Origin: Megaustenia siamemsis | Lineage: Eukaryota; Mollusca; Gastropoda; Stylommatophora; Ariophantidae | Length of the DNA: 64,000 nt | Assembly: GCA_032433765.1 (NCBI GenBank) | Contig: JAVIAB010000160.1 | Span: 19,071,549-19,135,548 of the forward strand | Direction of reading: 5' to 3' | Part shown: positions 37,262 through 48,284 of the stretch, in pieces | Layout of the letters: each line of letters begins with the position of its first letter | Position numbering within the stretch: the first letter of the stretch is position 1 | Notes under the pieces: model-generated | Seen by the model: the letters and a program-made list of their open reading frames with translations, nothing else | Databases searched by the model: none | Told to the model about the DNA's origin: nothing | Program-made: the position numbers and the translations under genes

Positions 37262-37500
37262 AAAGATATACTTTCCGGACAACTGGCATATGGTAAAAGA
37301 AATAGGGGGCGCCCAAAACTTCGATTTGTAGATGTGTGTAAACGCGACATGAAGACTCTGAACATAAACCCGGCAGCATGGGAAGACATAGCTGCAGACC
37401 GCAATCTCTGGAAACACACTCTAAAGGTTCACCTCAAACAAGAAGCAGACAGATTCATAGAGAAAGAGAATACACGACGAAAGAAAAGAAAGGAAAAAAT
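37262..37500 (+). pseudogene. LINE-F C-terminal fragment
   Basis: Reads GKRNRGRPKLRFVDVCKRDM, then INPAAWEDIAADRNLWK, then a basic KKRKEK end. This is a typical non-LTR ORF2 C-terminus (RGRPKLRF-DVCKRDLK, W---A-DR--W). About 75 codons are open; the rest of the element is absent. Confidence 0.8.
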
Positions 37501-38509
37501 AACATTTCTAGGGGCGCTGAAAAATCCATAGTCAACTATGACTGACGGAGGCTACTACGTACTACGTATGTTGGATAATTATAACCACGTAGATTGATTT
37601 TTAAAATCAAGAAAAATTGTGTCTCTGAAATCTCTTCTGTTGCATTGATAAGCTTCCGTAATGAATGAGTTAATATTGAATAACTTGATATTAGCGATAT
37701 TGCTTAATGGCTAGACACCTAGTACCGAGCACTGGATGGACACGTTCTCAAATGCATCGAAAAAATGCTGTAAAAATGTGTTCGATTGCTTCACGGCGGA
37801 CAGTCAAGTTATCCCAGCTAAGTGTTTGATTTTTCTTATACGTTTTACGATATATTATCCACTTTGTACTCGTATCATTTCTATCTCTTCCTCATTTTTC
37901 CTATCCTTTTATTCTACCCATCTTGACACTCATCCTACCTCCCCTCATGTAGCCTCCTTTCTTATTTCAACATCCTACTTTCTTCTCTTCTTTTCTGTCC
38001 ACCTCTCCATTCACATGAACATCTACCATGTAGTTATAGATAATTGTGCTTCATCGTTTGTTGTCGTTGTCCCTGTTTTCTGAAGAAGGCCACAGGCCGA
38101 AACGTCAGTATTGTGTTGTGTTCCTTCTTTGTAAAGCTGTCACCATACCTTGGAGTGTCTAACACTCCCCACCACTGGCTTTTTTTCTCAAATACATCCT
38201 ATATGGGGAGGTCATTCTGCAAAAGAAACAAAGGAAGACCAGTTGATCAAGAACGTACTCCATCTTTTGTGGTGCTCTGGAAACAGTCTATTCTGTATGT
38301 CTAAGTGAGTATATAACGAAGAGGGAAGGCAAACCCTTTACCCAGAAATACCATAGCGGATGTCTTTGGCTGTATTGTAACTTTACCACAGCTTGCTGTC
38401 ATTCCACATCACGATGCTTATTTAGCGTTCTTTGAATGCAGGGCTGTGAAGAGGAGAGGTCGGAGGAGACGGGATTACAGTAGATGTTGAAGGGGGAAAA
38501 GAAGGAGAG
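37501..38509. other. Mostly unassigned; possible retroelement end near 38083
   Basis: The word gaagaaggccacaggccgaa (then acgtcag) at 38083-38110 resembles a motif recalled from ends of Penelope-like and related elements in other animals. No other support. Confidence 0.35.
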
Positions 38510-38680
38510 AAAAAGAAGAGAACGAATTAAAAGAAGAAGAAAAAGAGAGCAGAAAAAAAATAAGAATAAAGAAAATGAGAGAGAAGGAAAAGAAGAGGAA
38601 AAGAAGAAGAAGAAGGAAAAGGAGAAGGAGAAGTAGAAACAGAAAAAGAGGAAGAAAAAAGGAAGATGATTAAGACGAAT
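38510..38680. repeat. GAA/GAGA-rich purine tract
   Basis: Imperfect gaagaagaa, gaaaaag and gagaagg words. Confidence 0.85.
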
Positions 38681-38749
38681 GAATCACTCATGATCACGCT
38701 GTCTGTTAAAAAGCCACTGAAAAGAATAGACATGGGTTTAATGACACTT

Positions 38750-38950
38750 GGATACTTGGTTACATCTGACAAGATGACAAAGAGAGAAATACCAGATAGC
38801 TTTGTGTCGTTGCATGGTAAACAGTCAGGATCATAACTGGACAATGCACCGAGGACAGACAATAGTGGAAGGCCATGATCACCTATACCAACCTGCATGG
38901 CGCATGCTGATGATGGGGATGCCATGCTTATGACATCATAGAAATAACCT
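38750..38950 (+). pseudogene. LINE-D 3' end, rearranged fragment
   Basis: Contains ataccagatagctttgtgtc, a gttgcatggtaaacagtcag block and a terminal catgatcacctataccaacc, then catggcgcatgctgatgat, as in the LINE-D 3' ends at 44.3 and 62.9 kb. The first two are compressed and an insertion separates them. Confidence 0.6.
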
Positions 38951-39075
38951 GACGAAATCATATGTGCCGAACCAACAGGTATAGATAAATCAAACCGTTT
39001 TGTAAATCGACAAACAAATGAAATACACAGAAGGAGATATCGAGGACAACAAAAAGCGAAGATACAAGATATTGA

Positions 39076-39281
39076 CCTATAAATAAATTTTACAGACCTT
39101 CAGCACATGATTTTTTGGGGTGATGTGGACGGTATTACGCCCGTGCCGCTTTACTTTCACAGGAAAAAAAATCCGGTACCCACTTAAGGGTGGGTGAACA
39201 TGGAAGCCGTCGGTTGGGATCGAACCCTACCTCTTATCCGTTGCAGTCCAGTTCACTAACCACTGAGCTATCGCGGCTCCC
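39076..39281 (-). mobile_element. SINE-1, 3'-shortened, with 12-bp duplication
   Basis: Flanked by acaagatattga at 39064-39075 and 39282-39293. Head and B box are intact on the minus strand. The body ends early at ctgtaaaatttatttatagg and lacks the terminal gcgtgacgggg part. The duplication shows that this shortened form integrated as such. Confidence 0.9.
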
Positions 39282-39296
39282 ACAAGATATTGATAT

Positions 39297-39608
39297 ATTG
39301 AGTTATTTGTGGGTCATCATCATTGCACTCCGAACATGACCAAAGATGCTCAGATCCCCTCCACAGCAAGTCTCGCAGTGTCCAGCGACTGACGACTGCA
39401 GTCCTATGTTGGTTGATAAGTCTTCTCACACGCGCACTAAGTTTCTCGTTCCTGGCCGTGCTCATCGTAACTCCCAACTCTTTCATCCGAAGGAGTGACG
39501 TGGACTCATGATCTTGGAAGTCCTGTGCTCTTCCCACATCTCGGAGGGCATTGGTGATGCCCGTCCAATCCTTTGGTTGACCGTCTTCAACGACAGTGCA
39601 GCTAACCA
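39297..39608 (-). pseudogene. LINE-R RNase H-bearing element, 3' end, copy 2
   Basis: The minus strand is open over about 100 codons: SCTVVEDGQPKDWTGITNAL, GRAQDF, then TARNEKLSARVRRLINQHRT and LWSCSECNDDD. It is the best-preserved tail of the family. It begins just after the RNase H ERADRLA region, where a LINE-D fragment abuts at 39608. Confidence 0.8.
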
Positions 39609-39737
39609 CCAGATACCAGATAGTTTGGTGTTATGGCACTGAAAACAGTCACCAGAATTGATACGATACACTGTGGATAGAGATTTGAGAAGGGACATGA
39701 TCGCCTACTCCAACCGGTATGGCACATGATAATGATT
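39609..39737 (+). pseudogene. LINE-D 3' end fragment
   Basis: tttggtgttatggcactgaa, aacagtcaccagaattgata and gggacatgatcgcctactcc match the last ~120 bp of LINE-D, ending in a gataatgat tail. Confidence 0.75.
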
Positions 39738-40197
39738 ATAAATCGGATGCTCGTAATATACTAGTCGCGTTGTAAACTGGATACTCATTGATACACCAGC
39801 CGTGCTGTAAATTGGATACTCGTAGATACACCAACCGTATTTGTAAATTCGCGGACGCAACGTACAAACTGTTCAGAGCTAACAAAGAAATATAAAACAA
39901 ACAAAAATAAAAATAAAAAAAGCGTAGGAGCATGTATTTAAATAGGCAGCTTGACACACATTAATGAGTTTGACATCAAGGTTAAACATAATAGGCAACA
40001 GACATCACGCCAAAAAACACGGTGCATGTCAAAGCAATAGAAAGAAACTGAATAATAGAGAAAATTACTGGGGGGAAAAATGATGTTAAAAATGGCAGAG
40101 ACGAGAAGATTAGAGTCGTGAGGTCAATAGCTATTACATTCAAGTTAATCAGAGTTTAAGCTTCAATGAAAATGCACGTTTGGTATGCATGATTTAT
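39738..40197. other. Unassigned DNA
   Basis: Contains three loosely repeated words around ggatactcgt/ggatgctcgt and taaattggatactc (39745-39850). Otherwise nothing. Confidence 0.45.
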
Positions 40198-40290
40198 AAA
40201 AGCGCGGTGAGTGGTCGAGTGGTTGGATTTGAAGTTGTCCAATCAGAGGGGTGAGGGTTCAATTCTCGGTAAAGGTGAAACTTTTAAACA
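40198..40290 (+). mobile_element. tRNA-like SINE head (Ser-like arrangement)
   Basis: gtgagtggtcgagtggttgg resembles a type-II tRNA A box. agggttcaattctcggta is a B box about 55 bp downstream. Mismatched stems argue against a working tRNA. Confidence 0.55.
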
Positions 40291-40519
40291 TTTTTTTTAA
40301 ACATCGTGGGGCGTGTTAAAAATTCTGACATCCACATCATGTGGTTGCCGAACTTTGACATGTGACTCTTTTATTTTTCAGCACAAAGAAAATCCATCCG
40401 GTCGATTCTAAAATATGGGGGATCAATGCTGCAAGGGCTATTTAGATTTATTTGTTTGTTTAAAATTGATTCTGCGATTTTGTTTGAGATGTTGACAGAA
40501 AGAGGCTAATTTTGGTCCC

Positions 40520-40597
40520 TATCACGCCGGGATATGGATGTGAATCATGGACAATAGGACAACAGACAAGAAAATCACTGGAGGCTTTAGAAATGGA
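40520..40597 (+). pseudogene. LINE-B fragment
   Basis: gatatggatgtgaatcatgg, acaataggacaacagacaag, then aaatcactggaggctttaga match the CESWTIGQQTRKSLEALEM segment. It ends at the SINE junction. Confidence 0.8.
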
Positions 40598-40820
40598 GGC
40601 GTATAGGGAATATGGTGTTAGTGACCATAATTTTTACAGACCTTCGGCACATGATTTTTGGGGTAATGTGGTCGGCATTACGCCCGTTCCGCTTTACTTT
40701 CCCAGAAAATATCCGGTGTCCATTTAAGGCTGGGTGAACCTGGCAGCCTTCGGTTAGGATCGAACCCAGCCTCTTGTCCTTTGTAGTCCAGTTCACTAAC
40801 CACTGAGCTATCGCGGCACC
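40598..40820 (-). mobile_element. SINE-1, 3' end clipped
   Basis: Minus strand, complete head (B box gttcgatcctaaccga) and body up to cctatacgcc. The final ~20 bp and tail are missing where it meets LINE-B. No duplication was found. Confidence 0.88.
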
Positions 40821-40861
40821 GTGTTAATGATGTGTCTCGTCATATATTGTGTCTAATGTTT

Positions 40862-41590
40862 CTCCACAACTTTATTATCTTCACAGTTTATCAAATATGT
40901 TGTTGACCTCCAACCAAATCTCACTTTTAGTCTGTCTAGAATATTTCTATTGTTTCGCTCTATTTCTTTTTCCTCAAAATTTTCCAGTTATTACAATATA
41001 TTCTAGCTGTTACAATGGTTTCCGCTTGTTACAATATATTCTAGTTGTTACAATGGATTCCAGTTGTTACAATAGAGTCCAGTTGTTACAATATATTGTT
41101 GTTGTTACAATGGATTCCAGTTGTTACAATATAGTCCAGTTGTTACAATATATTGCAGTTGTTACAATGGATTCCAGTTGTTACAATATATTCTAGTTGT
41201 AACAATAGAGTACAGTTGTTACAATATATTCTAGTTGTAACAATAGAGCACAGTTGTTACAATATATTTTAGTCGTTACAATAGATTCCACTTTTTACAA
41301 TATATTCTAGCTGTTACAATAGATTTCAGCTGTTACAATAGATTCTAGTGTTCCATACTCATAGCATGGTCAAAAAAGATTACTTTTTTCCCTTATGTTG
41401 GAAAAAATGTATCTCACTCTCCTTCACTTTCACTCTCTCTCTCTCTCTCTCTCCTTCTCTCTATCTCTTTCACACTGTATCGGCCTCTTTAGAACCACCA
41501 GGCTATCTATTTTCAGCTGCCCATAATGTTCTCAACACTTTTCTGCAAAATCAAATGTCTGTGACTTCCAGTCAGAAATGCTGATCATGG
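40862..41590 (-). pseudogene. LINE-B 3' region, expanded internally
   Basis: Minus-strand remnants of the LINE-B block around LEYIVTTGKIE flank a 19-bp array. On one side is atttctttttcctcaaaatt (40966-40985), like the copy at 33.84 kb. On the other are catggtcaaaaaagattact and ccataatgttctcaacactt (41365-41540). Reading frames are gone. Confidence 0.8.
40986..41347 (-). repeat. 19-bp minisatellite seeded from LINE-B, about 18 units
   Basis: Unit ttacaatatattccagttg or ttacaatggattccagttg. Unexpanded LINE-B copies contain this word once or nearly so (gttgttacaatatattccag near 33858). Confidence 0.92.
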
Positions 41591-41814
41591 TCGACTCTAG
41601 AGTTGGTGAGGTCTTAATCTGGCTAAACTCAATGAAACTATGAGGCCCCCTCTTAATAAATGAACACCAGAAGGTCTCTATCACAGATTACAATATAAAC
41701 CAACTTGAGGCCCCTAGGATAGCGAGTCCCTAGAAATAAGCTTGTTTAGTCTAGGCAGACCTTGTTTGCTGTATTACGCTTTTTTTTGTTTTAAAGAAGG
41801 AAATAAAATGGTTC
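41591..41814. other. Unassigned DNA
   Basis: No recognised repeat or gene. Confidence 0.4.
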
Positions 41815-41998
41815 CCTCCAGGTCAAACGTATGGGGATATGGTGTTGAGTGCCTGCATTTTGAATGACCAATGCCACATCGTATGTCTGATATAGCAGGT
41901 ACCACAGCAGGCCGCTCTTCTATAACAGAATGGTCAGGTACCCTTTTCAGGCTGGGTGCACCTCGAAACCACCGATAAGTTCGACCCAGATATCTCGT
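41815..41998 (-). mobile_element. Diverged SINE-1 relative
   Basis: Shares aggctgggtgcacctcgaaa, a gttcgacccagat box and a gatatggtgttgagtgcc end with SINE-1, in the same order, but with a different middle. It may be an older subfamily. Confidence 0.6.
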
Positions 41999-42044
41999 TC
42001 TATAGTAATCTAATATAGATAAAAAAGGGAGGAACAGAAAATGA

Positions 42045-42545
42045 TACAAAATAAGGATATCAAAAGCAAGAGGAGCTTTCGTTGCACTTGGAAATATATG
42101 GAAGTCCAAAGAAATTAGGTTAAATACAACAATAAAAATTTCCAACTACAGTGTTAAGTCAGTCCTATTATATGGCTGTGAAACATGGAGAATAACAAAA
42201 TTAACAATCATGAAGATACAGAACTTAAATAATGGATGCTTACTCAGAATAAAAGGATGGGAACGGTAGAACAAATTCACTAACATAGAATTATGGAAAT
42301 GTACCAGTCAAATACCAGTGGATAAAGAGATACAGCGAAACCGATGGCGCTGGATAGGACACACACTGTGGACGCCAACTGAGAGTATTACACAACAGGC
42401 CCTTTTTGGAATCCCCAGGGGAAAAGACAAAGAGGAAGACCAAGGAATTCTTGGAGAAGACAGATAGAAGCAGAGATGAAGATCATGGGGAAGACATGGA
42501 ATGATCTTAAAAGAATGGCAGGAAACAGAACGACTTGGAAAATTG
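42045..42545 (+). pseudogene. LINE-E C-terminal region
   Basis: Reads ISKARGAFVALGNIWKS, LLYGCETWRITK, then RNRWRWIGHTLW and an R-IPRGKDK region, ending VVENLCS. This is a clear non-LTR RT C-terminal signature (YGCETW, W-WIGH-LR). Several frameshifts and stops. Related fragments are at 24255 and 60140. Confidence 0.82.
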
Positions 42546-42690
42546 TTGTTGAAAACCTATGCTCCATAGGGAGCTGAAAGTGTTTGTTGAAGACCTATGC
42601 TCCACAGGAGCTGAAAGTGTTTGTTGAAGATCTATGCTCCACAGGGAGCTGAAAGTGTTTGTTGAAGACCTATGCTCCACAGGGAGCCAA
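42543..42690 (+). repeat. 38-bp tandem repeat from the LINE-E 3' end, 4 units
   Basis: Unit gtttgttgaagacctatgct plus ccacagggagctgaaagt. Copies at 24.29 and 60.55 kb have it once. One unit lacks a g. Confidence 0.93.
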
Positions 42691-43299
42691 AAGGAAGAAG
42701 AGAGAAGAGAGTTATCTCATTCTTATTGGTCTAGTTCACTTGCCAATAACCAATGGTTGCTCTTCTGTATGCTACATGATATCATTTCATTATGTTCATT
42801 ATAAAGTTTCTTCATGAAATCTGACTGTTTCATAGATGCTGTATGACATCATATCATTTTATCCATTCTGAATTATTATAAATTCTGACTGTATTAAAGC
42901 AGTATTTCTGCAATATTAAAAAACGTTACTTCTTGTAAAATAAAAAAAAGTAAAGAAAGAAACGCAACAATACATACACAAATGTGACCTTATCACTGCT
43001 AGTTCAGGTCTACCAAAGATTAGATTGTCGTAATTATTACATCAAGTGAATTGTATTGAGGTTCGAGTAGGCTGCCTGCCAACTTAGACTGAGTAAGTTT
43101 CAGCCAATTATTTATATCACTCAAATATGCCTGTACACATTAAGCTGCAGTTTGGTTCATTGGTAATAGATTTGGAGAAATGAAATGTCATTTTGAAGAA
43201 AATTGAATGCGTTTCTTGCAGCACTCTCATGGAAGTACGTTTCTATGGTTTCTGTCGCAACAAGCTACTTTCAGTGATCTTTTAATTCAAAGTAAAATG
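42691..43299. other. Unassigned DNA
   Basis: Two diverged copies of a tgacatcatatcattt-type word (42775, 42845); otherwise no recognised feature. Confidence 0.45.
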
Positions 43300-43935
43300 T
43301 GGGGGGGGGGGGAAGATTGGTTGGGGATTGTCTGCTTAAATGAGTTAAACATAAAACAATTAATGATAAGACTGAGGAGGGGGGGGATTGTCCGGTTAAA
43401 TGAGTTAGACATAAAACAATTAATGATATATTATAAGACTGAGGGGGAAAGGGGGAGTGGGGGGATTGTCCGGTTAAATGAGTTAAACATAAAACAATTA
43501 ATGATATATTATAAGACTGAGGAGGGGCGGGGGAATTGTCCGGTTAAAGAGTTAAACATAAAACAATTAATGATATATTATAAGACTGAGGAGGGGTGGG
43601 GGTGGGGGAATTGTCCGGTTAAATGAGTTAAACATAAAACAATTAATGATATATTATAAGACCGAGGAGGAGGGGGGGATTGTCCGGTTAAATGAGTTAA
43701 ACATAAAACAATTACTGATATAATAAAAGACCGAGGCGGGGAGTGGGGGAATTGTCCGGTTAAATGAGTTAAACATAAAACAATTAATGATATATTATAA
43801 GACCGAGGAGGGGGTGGAGGAATTGTCCGGTTAAATGAGTTAAACATAAAACAATTAATAATATATTATAAGACCGAGGAGGGGGTGGAAGAATTGTCCG
43901 GTTAAATGAGTTAAACATAAATCAATTAATGACAG
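43300..43935. repeat. About 70-bp minisatellite with a variable poly-G block, about 9 units
   Basis: Constant part attgtccggttaaatgagtt plus aaacataaaacaattaatga and tatattataagactgagg. Between units sits a run of 8-20 G-rich bases of differing length (43302, 43379, 43444, 43527, 43594, 43670, 43735, 43805). Several G-runs are separated by one to three bases, so G-quadruplex formation is possible. Confidence 0.92.
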
Positions 43936-43989
43936 TGAATTACAAGACCAATAGCTCAGGCCAGAGTGAGAGGTGGGTACTTATTTTAA

Positions 43990-44372
43990 AACATGTTTGT
44001 ATATGAATTTGAAAGACGATTAGAGGCCACAGATATGGGATTTCTCCGAAGAATGTTGGAAGTTCCCAGGACATCTAAAAAAGCGAAACTAGGACATTCT
44101 CAAAAAAGGGAGCTCATAAAAAACATCAGAAAGAGACAACCGATATTTTTCGGGCACATCATAAGAAGAGAAGAATTTGAATACTTGGTTAGAACTGGCA
44201 AAATACAGGGAAAGAGAGACCGCGGACGACAAAGAGAGAAGATACTAGAGAGCTTGGTGTCATGGCATGGAAAACAGTCAACAACAGAACTAATACGGTG
44301 CATTGCGAATAGAAAATTGTGGAATGACTTGATCATCTATGCTAACCGACATGGCACTTGATGATGATATGG
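43990..44372 (+). pseudogene. LINE-D 3' region (RTE-like)
   Basis: Open for about 120 codons: ERRLEATDMGFLRRMLEVPR, RKRQPIFFGHIIRREEFEYL, GKIQGKRDRGRQREKILESL and IANRKLWNDLIIYANRHGT. It then has a stop within a gatgatgata tail. This is the C-terminal region of an RTE-like ORF2 and the most intact LINE-D end here. 5'-truncated. Confidence 0.9.
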
Positions 44373-44404
44373 ATCTAATGGCGGGCAACAAACGAAATGT
44401 ATAC

Positions 44405-44600
44405 AACGCTCATGTCTCCATCTGTCATTCCACTAAAGTATTGTCTACATCTGCAGTGTCTTTTCTTGTATACATTTTCCTGTTTTCTTGTTGTTGTTGT
44501 ATCTCTTGTAGTGCCACATATATTTGTATCTGTAGTGTAGTACCTATGAGATAATGGGTTTTCCTCATTGTATTATACTCTATACAATCTCGAGAAACAT
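44405..44600 (-). pseudogene. LINE-I 3' end fragment
   Basis: Matches 29700-29870 in order: attgtctacatctgcagtgt, tgtagtgccacatata, gtatctgtagtgtagtacct and gggttttcctcattgtatta. Same orientation (minus). Confidence 0.7.
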
Positions 44601-45329
44601 CAAGAAAGTCATACAATCTCACTGAAAACAATTAACATAATATTTTCACGAAACTAAAATAGCAGCTAAGAATTTCAAATGATTTGTAAGTAAAGACACA
44701 GCTCTCTGTTTTAATACATAAGTAACATTAATTATAGTATTTTATTAATGTAAATCATTTGTGGATCAAAATGTTCTGAAGCCAGTACATTCCACTCATT
44801 CATATACTTGATATTTTATCCAAGTGTCTTCAATGTTGTGACCGCACACACAAAACGTCACATTTGTATGTCAAGTAGATATGTGTGAATGACATTTTAG
44901 TGGTTAACGCTTGCCAAAAAAAAAAAAAAACAAAGATCACAGATTGGTAAATTTGAGAGACGCAATATTCAATGTTTAACCACATAAGTCTTCAAATTTT
45001 CATGTTTAGCTTCCTCTATTAACTTTGAATATAATTATAAGAAGCACATGAATTTTATTTTTCTTAAAATACCAAAAAAATTAGCAAACGCTCTAAAGTA
45101 TTATTGACAAATAACTGTAAAGAGGAAATTTGTAAACGCAGGCGCTGCAGCTGGGTAGCTGTTTTGTTCAAAATAATTCCAGAAATAATCACAATATATG
45201 TCTCACAATGGACACTAGAGGAAAACGAAAGATTATGGATAATCTGTAAGAAAGCAATTGGGGGGGGGGGGGGGTGGTAGTGGCAGGTTTCAATAATACT
45301 GCGAAGCATGTGCCTATATGGAGGAACTT
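44601..45329. other. Unassigned DNA
   Basis: AT-rich with a poly-A at about 44917-44930 and a run of about 14 G at 45259-45274. No gene recognised. Confidence 0.45.
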
Positions 45330-45890
45330 TACTAATGTACAACAAGACGAGTAGGCCTCTAAATGTGCTATAAGGATATACTTTATGATTGTACTATAGG
45401 ATGAGAATAACACTAAACGTGTTATAGATAAACTTTACTATTGTACTACAAGACGAGAAGGACACTAAACCTGTTATAGATCAACTTTACTATTGTACTA
45501 CAAGACGAGAAGGACACTAAACCTGTTATAGATCAACTTTACTATTGTACTACAAGACGAGAAGGACACTAAACCTGTTATAGATCAACTTTACTATTGT
45601 ACTACAAGACGAGAAGGACACTAAACCTGTTATAGATCAACTTTACTATTGTACTACAAGACGAGAAGGACACTAACCTGTTATAGATCAACTTTACTAT
45701 TGTACTACAAGACGAGAAGGACACTAAACCTGTTATAGATCAAATTTACTATTGTACTACAAGACGAGAAGAACACTAAACCTGTTATAGATCAAATTTA
45801 CTATTGTACTACAAGACGAGAAGGACACTAAACCTGTTATAGATCAACTTTACTATTGTACTACAAGACGAGAAAGACACTAAACAGTTT
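45330..45890. repeat. 52-bp minisatellite, about 9 units plus degenerate start
   Basis: Unit actttactattgtactacaa plus gacgagaaggacactaaacc and tgttatagatca. Units 45440-45890 are nearly identical; the first two (45330-45440) are diverged. Confidence 0.94.
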
Positions 45891-46690
45891 TCTCGATGTG
45901 ATGAGGTCATGAAAAGAGTATAAGGTATTACACTTCTTACATATTCATTTCACTTTGTAATGCATAATCACATCTAAGGCTAATGCTGCTATATATTTTC
46001 TACTACTCTTTCTTAATTCTGGAAGTTTCCCAAAGATTTATTCAATTCTTTGTTTCCAGACTTATCCAACTTACCAGTTCTCGAATTCATAATCCACGCC
46101 ATATCCAACTTGTGTCATCGCGATTGTAATCCATAAAAAGACAATCCATTCTAATTCCTTTCTGGAACGGGCCTTTGTACACGCCAGTGTGTCTGTGTGT
46201 TGAGTCAAAGGTTGAGGTCACAGTACGACCTCTGACCCTTGTTATACTAGGAGCAAAATAACAACAATGAAAGCACACGTGGCTTGATTGACATGTCAAA
46301 GTTGAAGGTCATACTGATAGACAGACAATACTGATTCCTACTGTGGATGAACATATTTGTTACTCGAGGTTTAATAATGTGCTTCATATTTTTTAAGTAT
46401 TACATTTTAACTCTATTTATACTTTAATTAAATTGCAGGAAAAGGTCTATTTGATGTTGTATCAACACCGATATGATATTTTCAAGTACGAACGGGTCAT
46501 ACACGTATCTAAGACGTATCATTAGTTCTGTTGGGGTGGTTTTTTTTGTTAGTTTGCAAGGAAATGTAACACGAACTGTGTCAAGACTTAGCGGCGAGAG
46601 ATCAAAGCGCTGTTCTGTACACTGCAGACTCTGACTGCCATTATGATAACACTCGTAGGTTATCTTGGCGTATCTACATACATAGAAACA

Positions 46691-46697
<7 letters not shown>
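45891..46697. other. Unassigned DNA
   Basis: About 800 bp, no recognised gene or repeat. Confidence 0.4.
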
Positions 46698-46730
<33 letters not shown>

Positions 46731-46745
46731 GTATGTATGTATAGA
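46698..46745. repeat. (TA)n/(TATG)n microsatellite
   Basis: Pure ta followed by atgtatgt. Confidence 0.9.
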
Positions 46746-46861
46746 CTGTGAGAGAAGAATGGGCACGGTGCAAGCTAACATTTAACCCCTCAATACATTT
46801 TTTTTTCTTTTAAAAGTAATTAAATAGGTACATCATCTTCAACAACTGACATTCAGGGGCC

Positions 46862-47290
46862 TGTAAATGAGGAGCACAATCTCACAAACAGCAAGGAAGA
46901 AAATCGATTCAATCGAAACAGAATGCTACAGAGAAATCCTCAAGATACATTGTATAATGAAAAAAGAGCAAAGAAGACATATTAAAATACTTAAACATTT
47001 TCAAGAACTGACTTATAAACACCTTTCTACAGTGGAAATTGACATACTATGGCTACGTCAAAAGACACAGCGGTCTGCAAAGAACAAAAATGGAAGGCAT
47101 AGTTTCTGGGACGACGCGTCAGGGGCAGACCAAGAAGACGGTGGTTTCAAGACATTAAGGAGATTCTGAACATGAGATCCAGAACAGATCCTGAAGAATA
47201 GAAAAAGTGGGAGATCTGGTTAGAGCCAGATATTCTTTCAGACGGATCGTTTTTGAATGCCTGGTACATCTGGAGTCATTTAAATGCTTA
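46862..47290 (+). pseudogene. LINE-C 3' region, unexpanded copy
   Basis: Matches 3420-3770: ctcacaaacagcaagga, aaatcgattcaatcgaaac, tgctacagagaaatcctcaa, catattaaaatacttaaaca-like and gggcagaccaagaagacgg. It ends with tgggagatctggttagagcc, attctttcagacggatcg, then gaatgcctgg. The 58-bp word occurs once, so it is the natural control for the 3.7-kb array. About 100 codons are open at the 5' part. Confidence 0.82.
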
Positions 47291-47397
47291 TGTCCATGTC
47301 TTGACTGCAGAGTGGAAAAACTCGCCAAATATGAGGTTGTTATAGAGATAACATTGAACGTTTTCAAACCTGAAGTTGCACCGATTTATAACAGTAA

Positions 47398-47815
47398 AGT
47401 AACAAATAGAGCTCCCGTCACGCCAAGTGGCGTATAGGGAATATGGTGTTAGTGACTATAGATTTTACAGACCTTCAGCACATGATTTTTGGGGAAATGT
47501 GGTCGGTATTACGTCCGTGCCGCTTTACTTTCCCAGAAAAAAATCTGGTACCCATTTAAGGCTGGGTGAACCCCCGTCACGCCACGTGACGTATAGGGAA
47601 TATGGTGTTAGTGACTATAAATTTTACAGACCTTCGGCACATGATTTTTGGATAATGTGGTCGGTATTACGCCCGTGCCGCTTTACTTTCCCAGAAAAAA
47701 AATCTGGTATCCATTTAAGGCTGGGTGAACCCGGAAGCCGTCGGTTGGGATCGAACCCTGCCTCTGTCCTTTGTAGTCCAGTTAACTAACCATTGAGCTA
47801 TCGCGGCTCCCTACA
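47398..47815 (-). mobile_element. SINE-1 composite (head-body-body) with 11-bp duplication
   Basis: Flanked by tataacagtaa at 47387-47397 and 47816-47826. The minus strand carries one full unit (47815-47574) followed by a second body without a tRNA-like head (47573-47414). The two bodies differ by several substitutions. The distal end is agctctatttgttact rather than the usual T-run. Confidence 0.85.
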
Positions 47816-48240
47816 TATAACAGTAACATAGGGCATTTTGCAGTAGAGTTGATGTACAGGGGAGTAGGGAGGACGAGGATGTGAACACAATGATGAACAC
47901 AAACAGGAACTTTGGCTATGTCCAGTTTATAACACTTTAGCTGGAATAAAAAAAAAAATTTAATAGACGTGGGTAATAACAGTGGAAGCAAGAAATGACG
48001 AAACGTGCAAAACCCTAAATTTTAATTGAAAAAAACAAACAAACACTGGAAATGTTGTCCAATAAAATGGAAACCTCTAGAATGATCGTGTAAGCAGAAA
48101 AGTTAAAGTCACTGCTGGAAAGGGAATCATAAATTGAGAGATATTTATTTGACAGATTTTGTTCATAGGAAAAATAGAAGAAAGATAATAAGAATAATAT
48201 TATATTACAAGTGAAATAATGCAAACGTTATCCTCAAACA
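47816..48240. other. Unassigned DNA
   Basis: No recognised element until the ctaaatagcacaaacatcat words at about 48246. Confidence 0.4.
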
Positions 48241-48284
48241 TCCACTAAATAGCACAAACATCATCCACTAAATAGTACAAACAT

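Noticed and set aside
38083..38110. Penelope-like element terminus
   Set aside because: Only a short recalled motif supports it; no reverse transcriptase or GIY-YIG sequence nearby.
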